A DNA stretch of 64,000 nt, from positions 1-64,000 of the forward strand of contig NZ_BNJJ01000001.1 in NCBI RefSeq assembly GCF_016587435.1, in the 5' to 3' direction. Within the stretch, counting starts at the first letter, position 1, and the number at the start of each line of letters is the position of its first letter. Positions 34,584 through 43,259 of the stretch are shown piece after piece. The notes beneath the pieces are model-generated. The model was not told where the DNA came from, ran no database searches, and worked only from the letters and a program-made list of their open reading frames with translations. The position numbers were made by a program, and so were the translations under genes. The DNA comes from Dictyobacter formicarum (GTDB taxonomy: Bacteria; Chloroflexota; Ktedonobacteria; Ktedonobacterales; Ktedonobacteraceae).

Positions 34584-37500
34584 TTGCCTTATCACCATAT
34601 AAAAACCCATCGTGCATTAGCAGCGACGCTACAGCGTATTGAGAAGGCTATTTATACCCCTCTCACAGAGCTGTATACCGAGGCATGGATCACTCCTGAG
34701 CCAGTGCCTTTTGCTGAGCGGCAGTCGGGTCGACATGAAACCATTGCCCTGGGTCAAAGTTGGGGTAAATTGTGGGATTGCGCCTGGTTCCATTTTACCG
34801 GCCGGGTGCCAGAGCAGGCTACAGGCCAGGCTGTTGTACTGCTGATCGATCTCAGCGGCGAGGCCTGCGTTGTGGATTCTAACGGCAACCCACTGCAGGG
34901 GTTGACGACGGTGAGTTCCACCTTTGATTACAGTTTGGGCAGGCCGGGTAAGCATGTATTCCCTTTAACCGAACGTGCACAGGGCGGGGAAAACATCGAT
35001 CTCTGGGCTGATGCAGGCTGTAATGATTTGTTTGGCCGCTATCAGGATAGCGGCACCTTAAAAGAGTCGCATGTTGCGCTCTTCCATGAGGAAATGTATC
35101 ACCTCTATTACGACTTTGAGGTTCTCCACGAGCTGATGAACCAGATCTCACCGGATACTGCCAGGCATCAGCGCATTCTGTTTGCGCTCTCCAAAGCGGC
35201 CAATGAGCTGGCAGATTATACGGTAGAGGAGGCCAGATTGGCCCGAGCCCACCTGGCTGCTGAGCTGGCGAAGAGCGGTGGCACGCCGTCATTGCAATTG
35301 AGCGCGATTGGTCATGCTCATATCGATCTGGCCTGGCTCTGGCCGCTACGGGAAACGATCCGCAAAGGAGCGCGCACCTTCTCAACCGCGCTGGCCCTAC
35401 TGGATCGCTATCCCGATTATATCTTCGGTGCCAGCCAGCCGCAGCTCTATCAATGGATGAAGGACTATTATCCGCAACTCTATAAAAAGATCGCGCCTAA
35501 AGTCGCTGAAGGCCGCTGGGAAACTCAGGGTGCGATGTGGGTCGAGCCCGACACGAACATCTCAGGTGGTGAGGCTCTGGTGCGTCAGATTATCTACGGA
35601 AAACGTTTCTTCCGCGAAGAATTTGGGACCGAGCCAAAGATGCTCTGGCTACCCGACGTCTTTGGTTATTCAGGAGCACTACCTCAGATTCTAAAAAAAG
35701 CTGGAGTCGATTATTTCCTGACCATTAAGCTGTCCTGGAATACCTTTAACGTGTTTCCGCATCATACTTTCTTCTGGCAGGGCATCGATGGCTCGCGGGT
35801 GCTGTCCCATATGCCGCCCGAGGGCACGTATAATAGTTCGGCCGCGCCACGCGCTTTGATCGCTGCCGAGAAGAACTTTGCCGATAAGGCTATTTCCGAG
35901 TACAGTACGCTGCTGTTTGGTATTGGGGACGGAGGTGGCGGCCCCGGAACCGAACATCTGGAACGCCTGGCCCGTGAAAAAAATCTGGCTGGCCTGGTGC
36001 CGGTCAAACAGGAGCCGATCGAGACGTTTTTTGAACGCATCGCCGCCGATTCAGATGAATATAAGACATGGGTTGGCGAGCTCTATCTGGAAAAACACCA
36101 GGGTACGTATACTACCCAGGCTCGTAACAAGCGCTTTAATCGTAAGCTAGAGCTGGCTCTCCGTGAACTGGAGTTCACGGCCGTTCTGGCAGCTCGCACA
36201 CCAGACTATACCTATCCCACAACCGAACTGGACACAATCTGGAAGGAGGTCCTGCTCTATCAGTTCCATGATATTCTGCCAGGCTCCTCAATCACGCGTG
36301 TTTACGATGAGTCCCTGGCTCGCTATGAGGAAATGGCCAGCCAGGTGCAGGACCTGACCCGGCAGGCTCAAGCTACATTGCTCAAACAAACTGGCACCGT
36401 CACTACCAATCAGCCCATCACCCTCTTTAATTCGCTCTCCTGGGAGCGCCAGGAGTGGTTGCAGGTCGAGGGACAGTGGCACCACGTTACCGTTCCTGCG
36501 CTGGGCTATATCTCCCTTGAACACGCCAGCAGCAGTGGCACGGATACAGCTAGCCAGCTAGAGGCCAGCACAGATGTGTTTCAGAACGATAAGCTGCGCG
36601 TACAGTTTGCTCCTGATGGCAGTATTCAATCCATCTTTGATAAAGAGCAGCAGCGCGAGGTGCTTGAGGCTGGCGCATATGCCAATAGATTAGCGGTTTA
36701 CCATGATGAAGGTGACGCCTGGGACTTCCCAATCCAGTATGATGAGCAGAAACCACGCCATTTCAAGCTGGAAGAGATGTCCGTCCGCGTTGAAGGTCCT
36801 CAGGCTATTGCGGAGCAACGTTATAGCTTCGGGAAATCAACCTTGCAGCAACGCATTGTCCTCAGGGCTGGTAGCCAGCGCCTGGATTTTGTGACACATG
36901 TGGATTGGCAGGAAAACCACAAAATGTTGCGCACCAGCTTTCCGGTGGCCGTTAACGCCTCGGAGGCCACCTGCGACATTCAGTTTGGCTCCATCAAACG
37001 TCCAACCCACCGCAATACCAGCTGGGACATGGCACGCTACGAGATCTGCGCCCACAAGTGGATTGATCTCTCGCAATGGGATTATGGGGTCGCCCTGCTA
37101 AACGACTGTAAATATGGGCATAAAGTCACCCAGAATATACTGGATCTTAATTTACTGCGTAGCCCATCATATCCCGATCCGGTCGCCGATCGAGCTGAAC
37201 ATGACTTCACCTATGCGCTCTATCCTCACGCTGGTAACTATATAACCGGCAATGTGGTGCGCGCTGGCTATGAACTGAATGTCCCTGTTCAGTATGCCCA
37301 GGGCGAACCGCAACAAGGATCATCGAGTGTTACCTCCTTTGCTCAGGTGGCGGCAGAAAATGTGATCGTCGAAACAATCAAAAAGGCTGAGGATGGTAAT
37401 GATATCATTGTGCGGCTCTATGAAGCTTCGGGCTCCAGCACGCATACAACCTTGACCATCAACACACCAATCCAAGCGGCCAGCAGTACCAACCTGTTGG

Positions 37501-37592
37501 AAGAAACTGAGGCCACCCTGCAAGTGCAGGATAATACAATCGGCCTCACCTTCAAGCCGTTTGAGATTATCACGTTACGCATTCAGATATAA
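34584..37592 (+). CDS. GH38 alpha-mannosidase
   Basis: A 1002-residue glycoside hydrolase family 38 enzyme. The zinc-binding entry is LSAIGHAHIDLAWLWPLRET (near 245-262), the nucleophile Asp lies in MLWLPDVFGYSGALP (near 357), and GVDYFLTIKLSWNTFNVFPH and LYQFHDILPGSSITRVYDES complete the catalytic half. The C-terminal beta-sandwich half is present (FQNDKLRVQFAPDGSIQSIF). Length suits the bacterial/yeast-vacuolar type. It starts at TTG 34584 after GAGGAA. It removes alpha-linked mannose, probably in the cytoplasm, as no signal peptide is seen. An imperfect terminator hairpin follows. Confidence 0.95.
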   Translation: MPYHHIKTHRALAATLQRIEKAIYTPLTELYTEAWITPEPVPFAERQSGRHETIALGQSWGKLWDCAWFHFTGRVPEQATGQAVVLLIDLSGEACVVDSNGNPLQGLTTVSSTFDYSLGRPGKHVFPLTERAQGGENIDLWADAGCNDLFGRYQDSGTLKESHVALFHEEMYHLYYDFEVLHELMNQISPDTARHQRILFALSKAANELADYTVEEARLARAHLAAELAKSGGTPSLQLSAIGHAHIDLAWLWPLRETIRKGARTFSTALALLDRYPDYIFGASQPQLYQWMKDYYPQLYKKIAPKVAEGRWETQGAMWVEPDTNISGGEALVRQIIYGKRFFREEFGTEPKMLWLPDVFGYSGALPQILKKAGVDYFLTIKLSWNTFNVFPHHTFFWQGIDGSRVLSHMPPEGTYNSSAAPRALIAAEKNFADKAISEYSTLLFGIGDGGGGPGTEHLERLAREKNLAGLVPVKQEPIETFFERIAADSDEYKTWVGELYLEKHQGTYTTQARNKRFNRKLELALRELEFTAVLAARTPDYTYPTTELDTIWKEVLLYQFHDILPGSSITRVYDESLARYEEMASQVQDLTRQAQATLLKQTGTVTTNQPITLFNSLSWERQEWLQVEGQWHHVTVPALGYISLEHASSSGTDTASQLEASTDVFQNDKLRVQFAPDGSIQSIFDKEQQREVLEAGAYANRLAVYHDEGDAWDFPIQYDEQKPRHFKLEEMSVRVEGPQAIAEQRYSFGKSTLQQRIVLRAGSQRLDFVTHVDWQENHKMLRTSFPVAVNASEATCDIQFGSIKRPTHRNTSWDMARYEICAHKWIDLSQWDYGVALLNDCKYGHKVTQNILDLNLLRSPSYPDPVADRAEHDFTYALYPHAGNYITGNVVRAGYELNVPVQYAQGEPQQGSSSVTSFAQVAAENVIVETIKKAEDGNDIIVRLYEASGSSTHTTLTINTPIQAASSTNLLEETEATLQVQDNTIGLTFKPFEIITLRIQI

Positions 37593-37608
37593 ATATGTAG
37601 TGATCATA

Positions 37609-37655
37609 GGGGCGGCTTTACATCTTCAAAAGAGATGAAGGGCCGCCCATTGTTT
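37609..37655 (+). terminator. Probable terminator of the mannosidase gene
   Basis: GGGCGGC and inner CATCT pair with AGATG and GGCCGCCC around CTTCAAAAG, followed by TTGTTTT. The stem has a few mismatches. Confidence 0.6.
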
Positions 37656-37694
37656 TAGGTTCTAGAGGTCACTTTGCTTTCGTCACAGGTCAGA

Positions 37695-38249
37695 CTATGA
37701 TAAGCGACGCGCGGACTTGCCGAAAAACGCTGGCACATGCAGCAGCAGTAGTACAGGTAAGGCGATATCAGCAATGAGGCTGTACGTCAGGGTTGTGGTG
37801 CTGTAGTGTGCTATGGCAAACGTATAGGTGAAATTTGCAAGCATGGGAACCCAGCAAGCCCACCATGCCCAACGGGCACGTCGCCGAAATGGAATGATGA
37901 CAATGATGAGAAAAAGCAGCCCGAAGACGAGTTCATGAACGGCGTATGTCACCTCTAACAGGGTGGTATACTGCGTGATCTGGGGCGATGTAACTTTTGC
38001 GCTACTCCAGGTCATACCAGTAATGCCGTGGAATGCCTCCAAATGATCAGAGGGAAGGCCGATTCTGGCATCAGATGCGAGGTCAGAGATGGAAGCAAAG
38101 AGGAAGAATCCCCCAAGAAGTAGAAGCAGAATCCAGGCCACTAGCAAGTAGACTGGCTGTTTGGGAGCGATGCGATTCTGGGATATATGATTTCCAAATG
38201 TAGATTGAGCTACCTCTTCTGAGATAGGCTCGTCGGATTGAGTGTCCAT
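37695..38249 (-). CDS. Four-TM membrane protein of unknown function
   Basis: A 184-residue protein with hydrophobic segments VYLLVAWILLLLLGGFFLFA, LVFGLLFLIIVIIPF, WAWWACWVPMLANFTYTFA and LIADIALPVLLLLHVPAFF. No family is recognised with confidence. I start at ATG 38249 because AAAGGAAG lies 5 bases upstream; an earlier in-frame start at 38333 would run through the end of the previous gene. It is the third gene of a PadR-led set (39594, 38965, 38249) on this strand, with a 28-base gap before it, so expression is probably PadR-controlled. Confidence 0.65.
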   Translation of the reverse strand: MDTQSDEPISEEVAQSTFGNHISQNRIAPKQPVYLLVAWILLLLLGGFFLFASISDLASDARIGLPSDHLEAFHGITGMTWSSAKVTSPQITQYTTLLEVTYAVHELVFGLLFLIIVIIPFRRRARWAWWACWVPMLANFTYTFAIAHYSTTTLTYSLIADIALPVLLLLHVPAFFGKSARRLS

Positions 38250-38277
38250 GATGCTTCCTTTCATCGAGAATATTGAT

Positions 38278-38965
38278 TTACAATTGGCTATTTTTGTTTT
38301 TGAGCATGGCCAGGGCAGATGGGATGGCGCCAATAATCAAAAGAGCACAGATCAGGTATTTGACTACGTCCTGAAAGACGCTGTTGTGCACGGGAAAGAC
38401 GAGGATGGTGAGCGGGCTGGAGAGGGCAAAGGCCCAGGCGGTCCAGGCAGGGATAATACGTAGCCGACCCAGCATAAAACCGATAAGTATGGCGCTGAGC
38501 AGATGACCGATGATATAGATGAGCAGGTAAGTCGTCATGAAGGGGTCGCCGTTGAAGTGCCACCAAAGCGCTGAGAACTGACTGGTGCTGCCAGCCTGGA
38601 CAAATATCATAGGCCAGGTCGTCGAGCCCCATGAGCGCAGCCCAGGGGATCCAACCGACGAGTGAGAGCGCCGCCGAGAGTGTGGCAAGCCAGGGCGCAC
38701 GTCGCATGCCTAGCAGCGACATGCCCAGGTAGCCCAGTGGCAGAAAGAAGGAGGCGGCCATCCCGCCAATAAGGTGCAGGATATTGCCAGTTGAGCTAGC
38801 CACTGCGCTGGCGGCCAGAGGATCGCGTAGATTTCCCTCCCAGGTGACGAGGTAGAGCGTGATGCTCAGCGGCGCGAGGATGATACAGGAGGCAAGACAG
38901 ATGCGCTGAAATGCGAATGCATAAGACGTTGATCGCTGTTCAGAATGAGATGCAGGTAGTTCCAT
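38278..38965 (-). pseudogene. Membrane protein gene with a single frameshift (DUF4386-like)
   Basis: ATG 38965 (GGAAGGAA upstream) opens a frame with TM segments ICLASCIILAPLSITLYLV, NILHLIGGMAASFFLPLGYL and ALSLVGWIPWAALMGLDDLA. Near 38600-38615 the coding signal moves to another frame: DPFMTTYLLIYIIGHLLSAI, AWTAWAFALSSPLTILVF and KYLICALLIIGAIPSALAML up to the stop at 38278. Joining the two gives one protein of about 228 residues with six TM segments, like DUF4386 proteins. Either a real one-base deletion or a sequencing error explains the break. It lies between padR and another membrane gene. Confidence 0.7.
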
Positions 38966-39021
38966 CTTCGTATTCCTTCCTTGCATAAAATGAGTATCAA
39001 TCCAAATGAAACCGATGTCTG

Positions 39022-39594
39022 CTATGAGAGAGCTTCAGGGCGCAGGCGGGAAACGACATGTTCACGTAGCGATTGCGCCCATGTGATTTCAAGTTGCACC
39101 TGCTCAATTTTAAGGCCCATAAATGCCTGGATGCCCCAGAAAAACGTACCACTGATGTGTTCTTGTTGGCCGGGCTCGGTACCAAACATTTGCAACTCGG
39201 TTTGCTTATCTCGAACGAAGTTCTGACAAGAGAGCAAGAAATGCTCTATGAGGAATAGTCGCTTTTCTAGCGGGAGAAACTCCAGATGCAATGCTTTAAT
39301 GTGGAAGCGTGCGACATCCAGTTGGGACGGCACATCTAGCATAAGTTGCAAAAAGCGCTCCCGACCTGCAGGGGTAATAACGAGGACGCGCGAGGTACGA
39401 TCCGAAGGAAAAGGCGCCTCTGAAGGCGCGGCATCCGTGACGAAACCAGCCTGTTCGAGCTTTGTCAGCAAACCGGAGAGAGTACCACGGCTGATATGGC
39501 CATCTGGACCAAGAATGTTATTGGCAATTTTGGCAAGCCTGTAGGCATGCAGAGGCCAGTGCATGAGAAGGCCGAGAACAAGCAGTTCGTTCAT
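39022..39594 (-). CDS. PadR family transcriptional regulator
   Basis: A 190-residue PadR protein. MNELLVLGLLMHWPLHAYRL, ISRGTLSGLLTKLEQAGFVT and TSRVLVITPAGRERFLQLML form the winged helix, and the longer helical C-terminal part (FLIEHFLLSCQNFVRDKQTE) provides the dimerisation domain of the long PadR subclass. It is followed on the same strand by two membrane protein genes that it may control. The upstream 280 bases hold an AT-rich promoter region and a long palindrome. The effector is unknown. Confidence 0.9.
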   Translation of the reverse strand: MNELLVLGLLMHWPLHAYRLAKIANNILGPDGHISRGTLSGLLTKLEQAGFVTDAAPSEAPFPSDRTSRVLVITPAGRERFLQLMLDVPSQLDVARFHIKALHLEFLPLEKRLFLIEHFLLSCQNFVRDKQTELQMFGTEPGQQEHISGTFFWGIQAFMGLKIEQVQLEITWAQSLREHVVSRLRPEALS

Positions 39595-39808
39595 CGTATG
39601 TGCTCTTTTCTCGCTATATTAACTGCAAATGATAGTTTATTTCAAACTGTTTGTTTGAATCTATCGAAAATAAGTATACAAAGGAAAGGAAAAAGTGTCA
39701 AGAGCATTCGCAGGATTTGGTGATGATGTCTTTTAAAATATATCTGAAACCCATTCCCATGGGAAGCAAAGCGCCCCTGTACTGTCGGGCGCGGGCGCGC
39801 CCGAGTTC

Positions 39809-39867
39809 TTTTTATTTGTTGGTGCAACATGGTCGCACAGCGACCGTGTTGCACCAACAAATAAAAA
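39809..39867. repeat. 28-bp palindrome related to the one at 34278
   Basis: Arms 39809-39836 and 39840-39867 pair over 28 bases (one G-T pair) around loop ACA. The arm contains TTTTATTTGTTGGTGCAACA, matching the copy at 34278 with changes that are mirrored in the other arm. Confidence 0.85.
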
Positions 39868-39875
39868 CCTTTGCT

Positions 39876-41099
39876 TTATATTCCTGAACTAACAGCATGC
39901 ACGCTGGCGGTTGGGGTAAAGATTATCGGCAAATGGTTAACCCGGCGCAGGAAGGTCAGGGTAGTTGGCTCGGTGACAGTGCCTGGAACAACGTGTAAAT
40001 TGGGCAGTTGTTCTAGAATCATAGGCAGGGCGATAGCCGATTCTAGCCGCGTGAGAGGCGCTCCCAGACAGGTGTGAATACCATGACCAAAGGCGAGATG
40101 CTTCCCTGGAGCACGCTCAATATTAAAACGTTCGGGATCGGAAAAACGCTCTGGATCACGGTTGGCCGAAGCCATCCAGGCAAATACGATATCTCCAGCA
40201 GGGATGAGCTGATCGCCCAGAAGCACATCATTCTTTGCCAGGCGGAACGTTCCCCAGAGGATAGCTCGATAACGTAATACTTCTTCAATTGCTCCTGGTA
40301 TCAACTCAGGCTGGCGCAGCAACTGCTCCATCGTACCAGGATGTTCGTCAAAACACATAATCGCCAGTGCCAGCAAATTCTTTGTAGTTTCATGTCCCGC
40401 AAACAGGAGCAAGATACAGAACGAAATTAATTCTTCCTCCGTGAGATGCACACCATCTACTTCCGCTGCCAGCAGCCGGCTCATTAAATCTTCCCGCGGC
40501 TGTTGTCGTCGCAGGCGCAGCATACCAGAAAAGTAATCCGACATCTCATCCAGGGCCTGAGTCCGCGCCTTCTCTATCTCTTCATCAGGCTCGTTCCCAT
40601 TGCCGATACTATCAGCCCAGCGCCGATAAAGGTCTCGATCGCTCGGCGGCACCCCGATCAACTCTGCAATGACGGTGACTGGAAATGGATAAGAGAAATC
40701 CTGCACAAAATCACACGCGCCCTTTTGCTTCATATCGTACAGTAAATTCTGCGCGATCTCCTGTATACGCCCCGAGAGCTGCGTAATCGCTTTGGGAGTA
40801 AAGACCTGAGCCACAATATTGCGCAACTGGTTGTGACGTGGCGGATCCATGGTCAAAAAACTAACCCCCCTGCGCTGATTAGGCCTATCCTCTGCTAGCC
40901 GTTGTGCCCACTCCGAGGAAAACTGATGATAATCCATGAGTACGCGCTCAACGTCCCGATAGCGAAATACATACCAGCGTTCGGTCTCCGCATCATAATA
41001 AACCGGATGCTCAGCACGCATCTCGCGAAACCAGGCAAAGGGATCTTGTTTATGGATCGGCATGAATTGATTCATCTTACGTGCCATTAGATACTCCAT
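39876..41099 (-). CDS. Cytochrome P450
   Basis: A 407-residue bacterial class I P450. FLTMDPPRHNQLRNIVAQVF is the C-helix region, LLLFAGHETTKNLLALAIMC the I-helix with the oxygen-activating Thr, IEEVLRYRAILWGTFRLAKN the ExxR helix, and FGHGIHTCLGAPLTRLE the haem-thiolate loop. It is complete and soluble, with no N-terminal membrane anchor. It needs ferredoxin partners, which are not encoded nearby. It is a single-gene unit; the substrate is unknown. A truncated P450 relative sits at 7998. ATG codons at 41099 and 41084 are both possible starts. Confidence 0.95.
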   Translation of the reverse strand: MEYLMARKMNQFMPIHKQDPFAWFREMRAEHPVYYDAETERWYVFRYRDVERVLMDYHQFSSEWAQRLAEDRPNQRRGVSFLTMDPPRHNQLRNIVAQVFTPKAITQLSGRIQEIAQNLLYDMKQKGACDFVQDFSYPFPVTVIAELIGVPPSDRDLYRRWADSIGNGNEPDEEIEKARTQALDEMSDYFSGMLRLRRQQPREDLMSRLLAAEVDGVHLTEEELISFCILLLFAGHETTKNLLALAIMCFDEHPGTMEQLLRQPELIPGAIEEVLRYRAILWGTFRLAKNDVLLGDQLIPAGDIVFAWMASANRDPERFSDPERFNIERAPGKHLAFGHGIHTCLGAPLTRLESAIALPMILEQLPNLHVVPGTVTEPTTLTFLRRVNHLPIIFTPTASVHAVSSGI

Positions 41100-41322
41100 T
41101 TCATAGCACTGTATAGAGGGTAAAGTATTAAGTAAGTGCGTCGCTAAAATGGGGCGAGGTCACAATCAATAAACGTCTCGCTAAACTACATTGAGACGCT
41201 ATGGCTTTGTTAAACGTGCCTACAAAGAAATTAGTAGGCTGATGGTTTTACGTCATTACTTTCGATGTGCATGGTTCCGCATGTATAAATGAGCAAGCCA
41301 TAGTAGATAAAAGGATGATTTT

Positions 41323-42342
41323 ATGAAGGCTATTGGATTATATCGCTACCTGCCGATCAACGATCCGGAGAGCTTGATTGATCTTGAAATCGACACGCCT
41401 ACTCCTACCGGACATGATCTCCTGGTCAGGGTGCAGGCGATTTCTGTCAATCCTGTTGACACCAAGATACGAGCTCCCAAACCTCAACAAGAGCAGTCGC
41501 CTAAAATTCTGGGCTGGGATGTAGCTGGAATTGTTGAGCAGACTGGCCCGGAGTGTCAGTTATTTAAGCCGGGCGATGAGGTCTATTACGCTGGTAGCGT
41601 TGCGCGTCCGGGTGGTAATAGTCAGCTTCACCTGGTAGAAGAGACCATTGTAGGACACAAGCCCAAAAGCTTGAGCTTTGCGCAGGCGGCCGCACTCCCA
41701 CTTACCTCGCTTACAGCCTGGGAAGGATTGTTTGATCGCCTGGAAATCAGCAAAGATGCAGCTTCCAATGCAGGGAAAAGTATCCTGATTATCGGGGCCG
41801 CTGGCGGAGTAGGTTCTATCGCCACGCAACTGGCCCACTTTGCTGGCCTCAAAGTAATTGGTACCGCTTCGCGGCCAGAAACAATCCAGTGGGCGAAAGA
41901 CCATGGCGCCGATGAAACCATCAATCATCATCAACCCTTTGGGGAACAATTGAAAGCGCTAGGACTGGCGAGCGTTGATTATATCTTCTGCTTGAACAGC
42001 ACCGATAAGCACTGGGATAATATGGTAGACACCATCGCGCCACAGGGGAAGATCTGCTCGATCGTTGAAACCCATGGACCACTGAATCTCAGCGCGCTCC
42101 AACCCAAAAGCGCGACATTTGTGTGGGAATTTATGTTTACGCGCTCGCTGTTCCATACCAGCGATATGATCAAGCAACATCAGATCCTCGATACATTGGC
42201 CGAGATGATCGATAGCGGCAAAATCAAAACCACGCTGACAGAACGTGTATCGCCAATCAATGCAGCCAATCTACGTGCGGTTCACGCCAAACTAGAGGCG
42301 GGCAACACGATCGGTAAAATTGTGCTGGAAAACTTTAACTAG
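41323..42342 (+). CDS. Zinc-binding-alcohol-dehydrogenase-family quinone oxidoreductase-like protein
   Basis: A 339-residue MDR superfamily protein. MKAIGLYRYLPINDPESLID, VQAISVNPVDTKIRAPKP, LGWDVAGIVEQTGPECQLFK and the Rossmann motif IIGAAGGVGSIATQLAHFAG are typical of the NADPH quinone oxidoreductase-like 'zinc-binding alcohol dehydrogenase family' (ZADH). Catalytic zinc ligands are not conserved, so it is probably a zinc-independent enoyl or quinone reductase. The start codon follows AAAAGGAT. The stop codon lies inside the left arm of an 18-bp hairpin that probably terminates it. Substrate unknown. Confidence 0.92.
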   Translation: MKAIGLYRYLPINDPESLIDLEIDTPTPTGHDLLVRVQAISVNPVDTKIRAPKPQQEQSPKILGWDVAGIVEQTGPECQLFKPGDEVYYAGSVARPGGNSQLHLVEETIVGHKPKSLSFAQAAALPLTSLTAWEGLFDRLEISKDAASNAGKSILIIGAAGGVGSIATQLAHFAGLKVIGTASRPETIQWAKDHGADETINHHQPFGEQLKALGLASVDYIFCLNSTDKHWDNMVDTIAPQGKICSIVETHGPLNLSALQPKSATFVWEFMFTRSLFHTSDMIKQHQILDTLAEMIDSGKIKTTLTERVSPINAANLRAVHAKLEAGNTIGKIVLENFN

Positions 42343-42386
42343 GCTGCTACTCAGCTAGCCTGGATGCCAGCTGAGTAGCAGCCTAG
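42339..42386. terminator. 18-bp perfect hairpin overlapping the stop codon
   Basis: CTAGGCTGCTACTCAGCT pairs exactly with its complement around a 12-base loop; the oxidoreductase TAG is in the left arm. No T-run follows. Terminator role inferred from position. Confidence 0.6.
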
Positions 42387-42516
42387 TACCAGGACATGAG
42401 GAGAGTAGAGTGTCTGCACTCTGCTCTCCATTAAGCGTGCCTCGCTATAATCTGTACGTTCAATATAGATTGGCAAAACTATACTTCAATGCCTTAAGAG
42501 AGGATGCAGAGCTATC

Positions 42517-43140
42517 ATGGAGACGGAACAGCTGGCCATTTTTAGTGCTACCATGGAACGTATTGGTGTACGTACACGGGCGGAGGTCCACAGCAAAGGA
42601 TACTGGCATGAGACCTTCCAGTGCTGGTTTTTACAAGAGCAGGCGGGCAGGCGCTATATACTCTTTCAACAACGCGCGCCACAAAAGAAAGATTTTCCCA
42701 ATCAACTGGATATTACGGCGGCTGGACATTTACTGGCAAACGAAACGCCCCAGGATGGTGTGCGCGAAATCCATGAGGAGTTGGGCCTGGAGCTTTCTCT
42801 AACGGACCTTGTTCCAGCTGGTATCGTGCCAGATCCAATCTTGCTCCCGCACTTTCAGGACCGCGAGTTCTGTCATCTGTTCTTCTATGTGTTGCCCGGT
42901 CCTGTCACCAATCTGGTCTTACAACGAGAAGAGGTGGCTGGCATCGCCTATATCGAGCTCAACGCCTGCGAATGCTTACTGCACCGGGAAATCAGCGAGC
43001 TTTCAGCACAGGTCTATCTCACCGATGCCCATGATCCACAAAAAATTATTACCAGACGCTTCCAGAGGCAAGATTTTTGTCCGCACAGTGATCAGTATTA
43101 TGATACCGTATTGAGTTTTGCCCGCCAGTTACTGTCTTAA
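42517..43140 (+). CDS. NUDIX hydrolase (isopentenyl-diphosphate isomerase-like subgroup)
   Basis: A 207-residue protein. The Nudix box is GHLLANETPQDGVREIHEEL followed by G, giving the Gx5Ex7REUxEExGU pattern intact. The N-terminal part HETFQCWFLQEQAGRRYILF and QQRAPQKKDFPNQLDITAAG resembles the IPP isomerase / YfcD group, in which the substrate is a diphosphate of unknown kind. The ATG at 42517 follows AGAGAGGATG. The stop is followed by a strong terminator. It is a single-gene unit and probably cytosolic. Confidence 0.9.
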   Translation: METEQLAIFSATMERIGVRTRAEVHSKGYWHETFQCWFLQEQAGRRYILFQQRAPQKKDFPNQLDITAAGHLLANETPQDGVREIHEELGLELSLTDLVPAGIVPDPILLPHFQDREFCHLFFYVLPGPVTNLVLQREEVAGIAYIELNACECLLHREISELSAQVYLTDAHDPQKIITRRFQRQDFCPHSDQYYDTVLSFARQLLS

Positions 43141-43210
43141 CACAAATGCTCCTGTCAGCGTGCTTGAAAAGTTTATAAAAGGTGCGGCGCTAGTCTTCAT
43201 AAACAAAACG

Positions 43211-43250
43211 ATAATCCCTTTCTTGCTCTCAAGAAAGGGATTATTTTTAT
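43211..43250. terminator. Bidirectional intrinsic terminator
   Basis: ATAATCCCTTTCTT and its exact complement form a 14-bp stem with a 6-base loop, followed by TTTTTAT on the plus side and AT-rich sequence on the other. It lies between the convergent NUDIX and ECF ATPase genes. Confidence 0.88.
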
Positions 43251-43259
43251 GCCAAGTTA

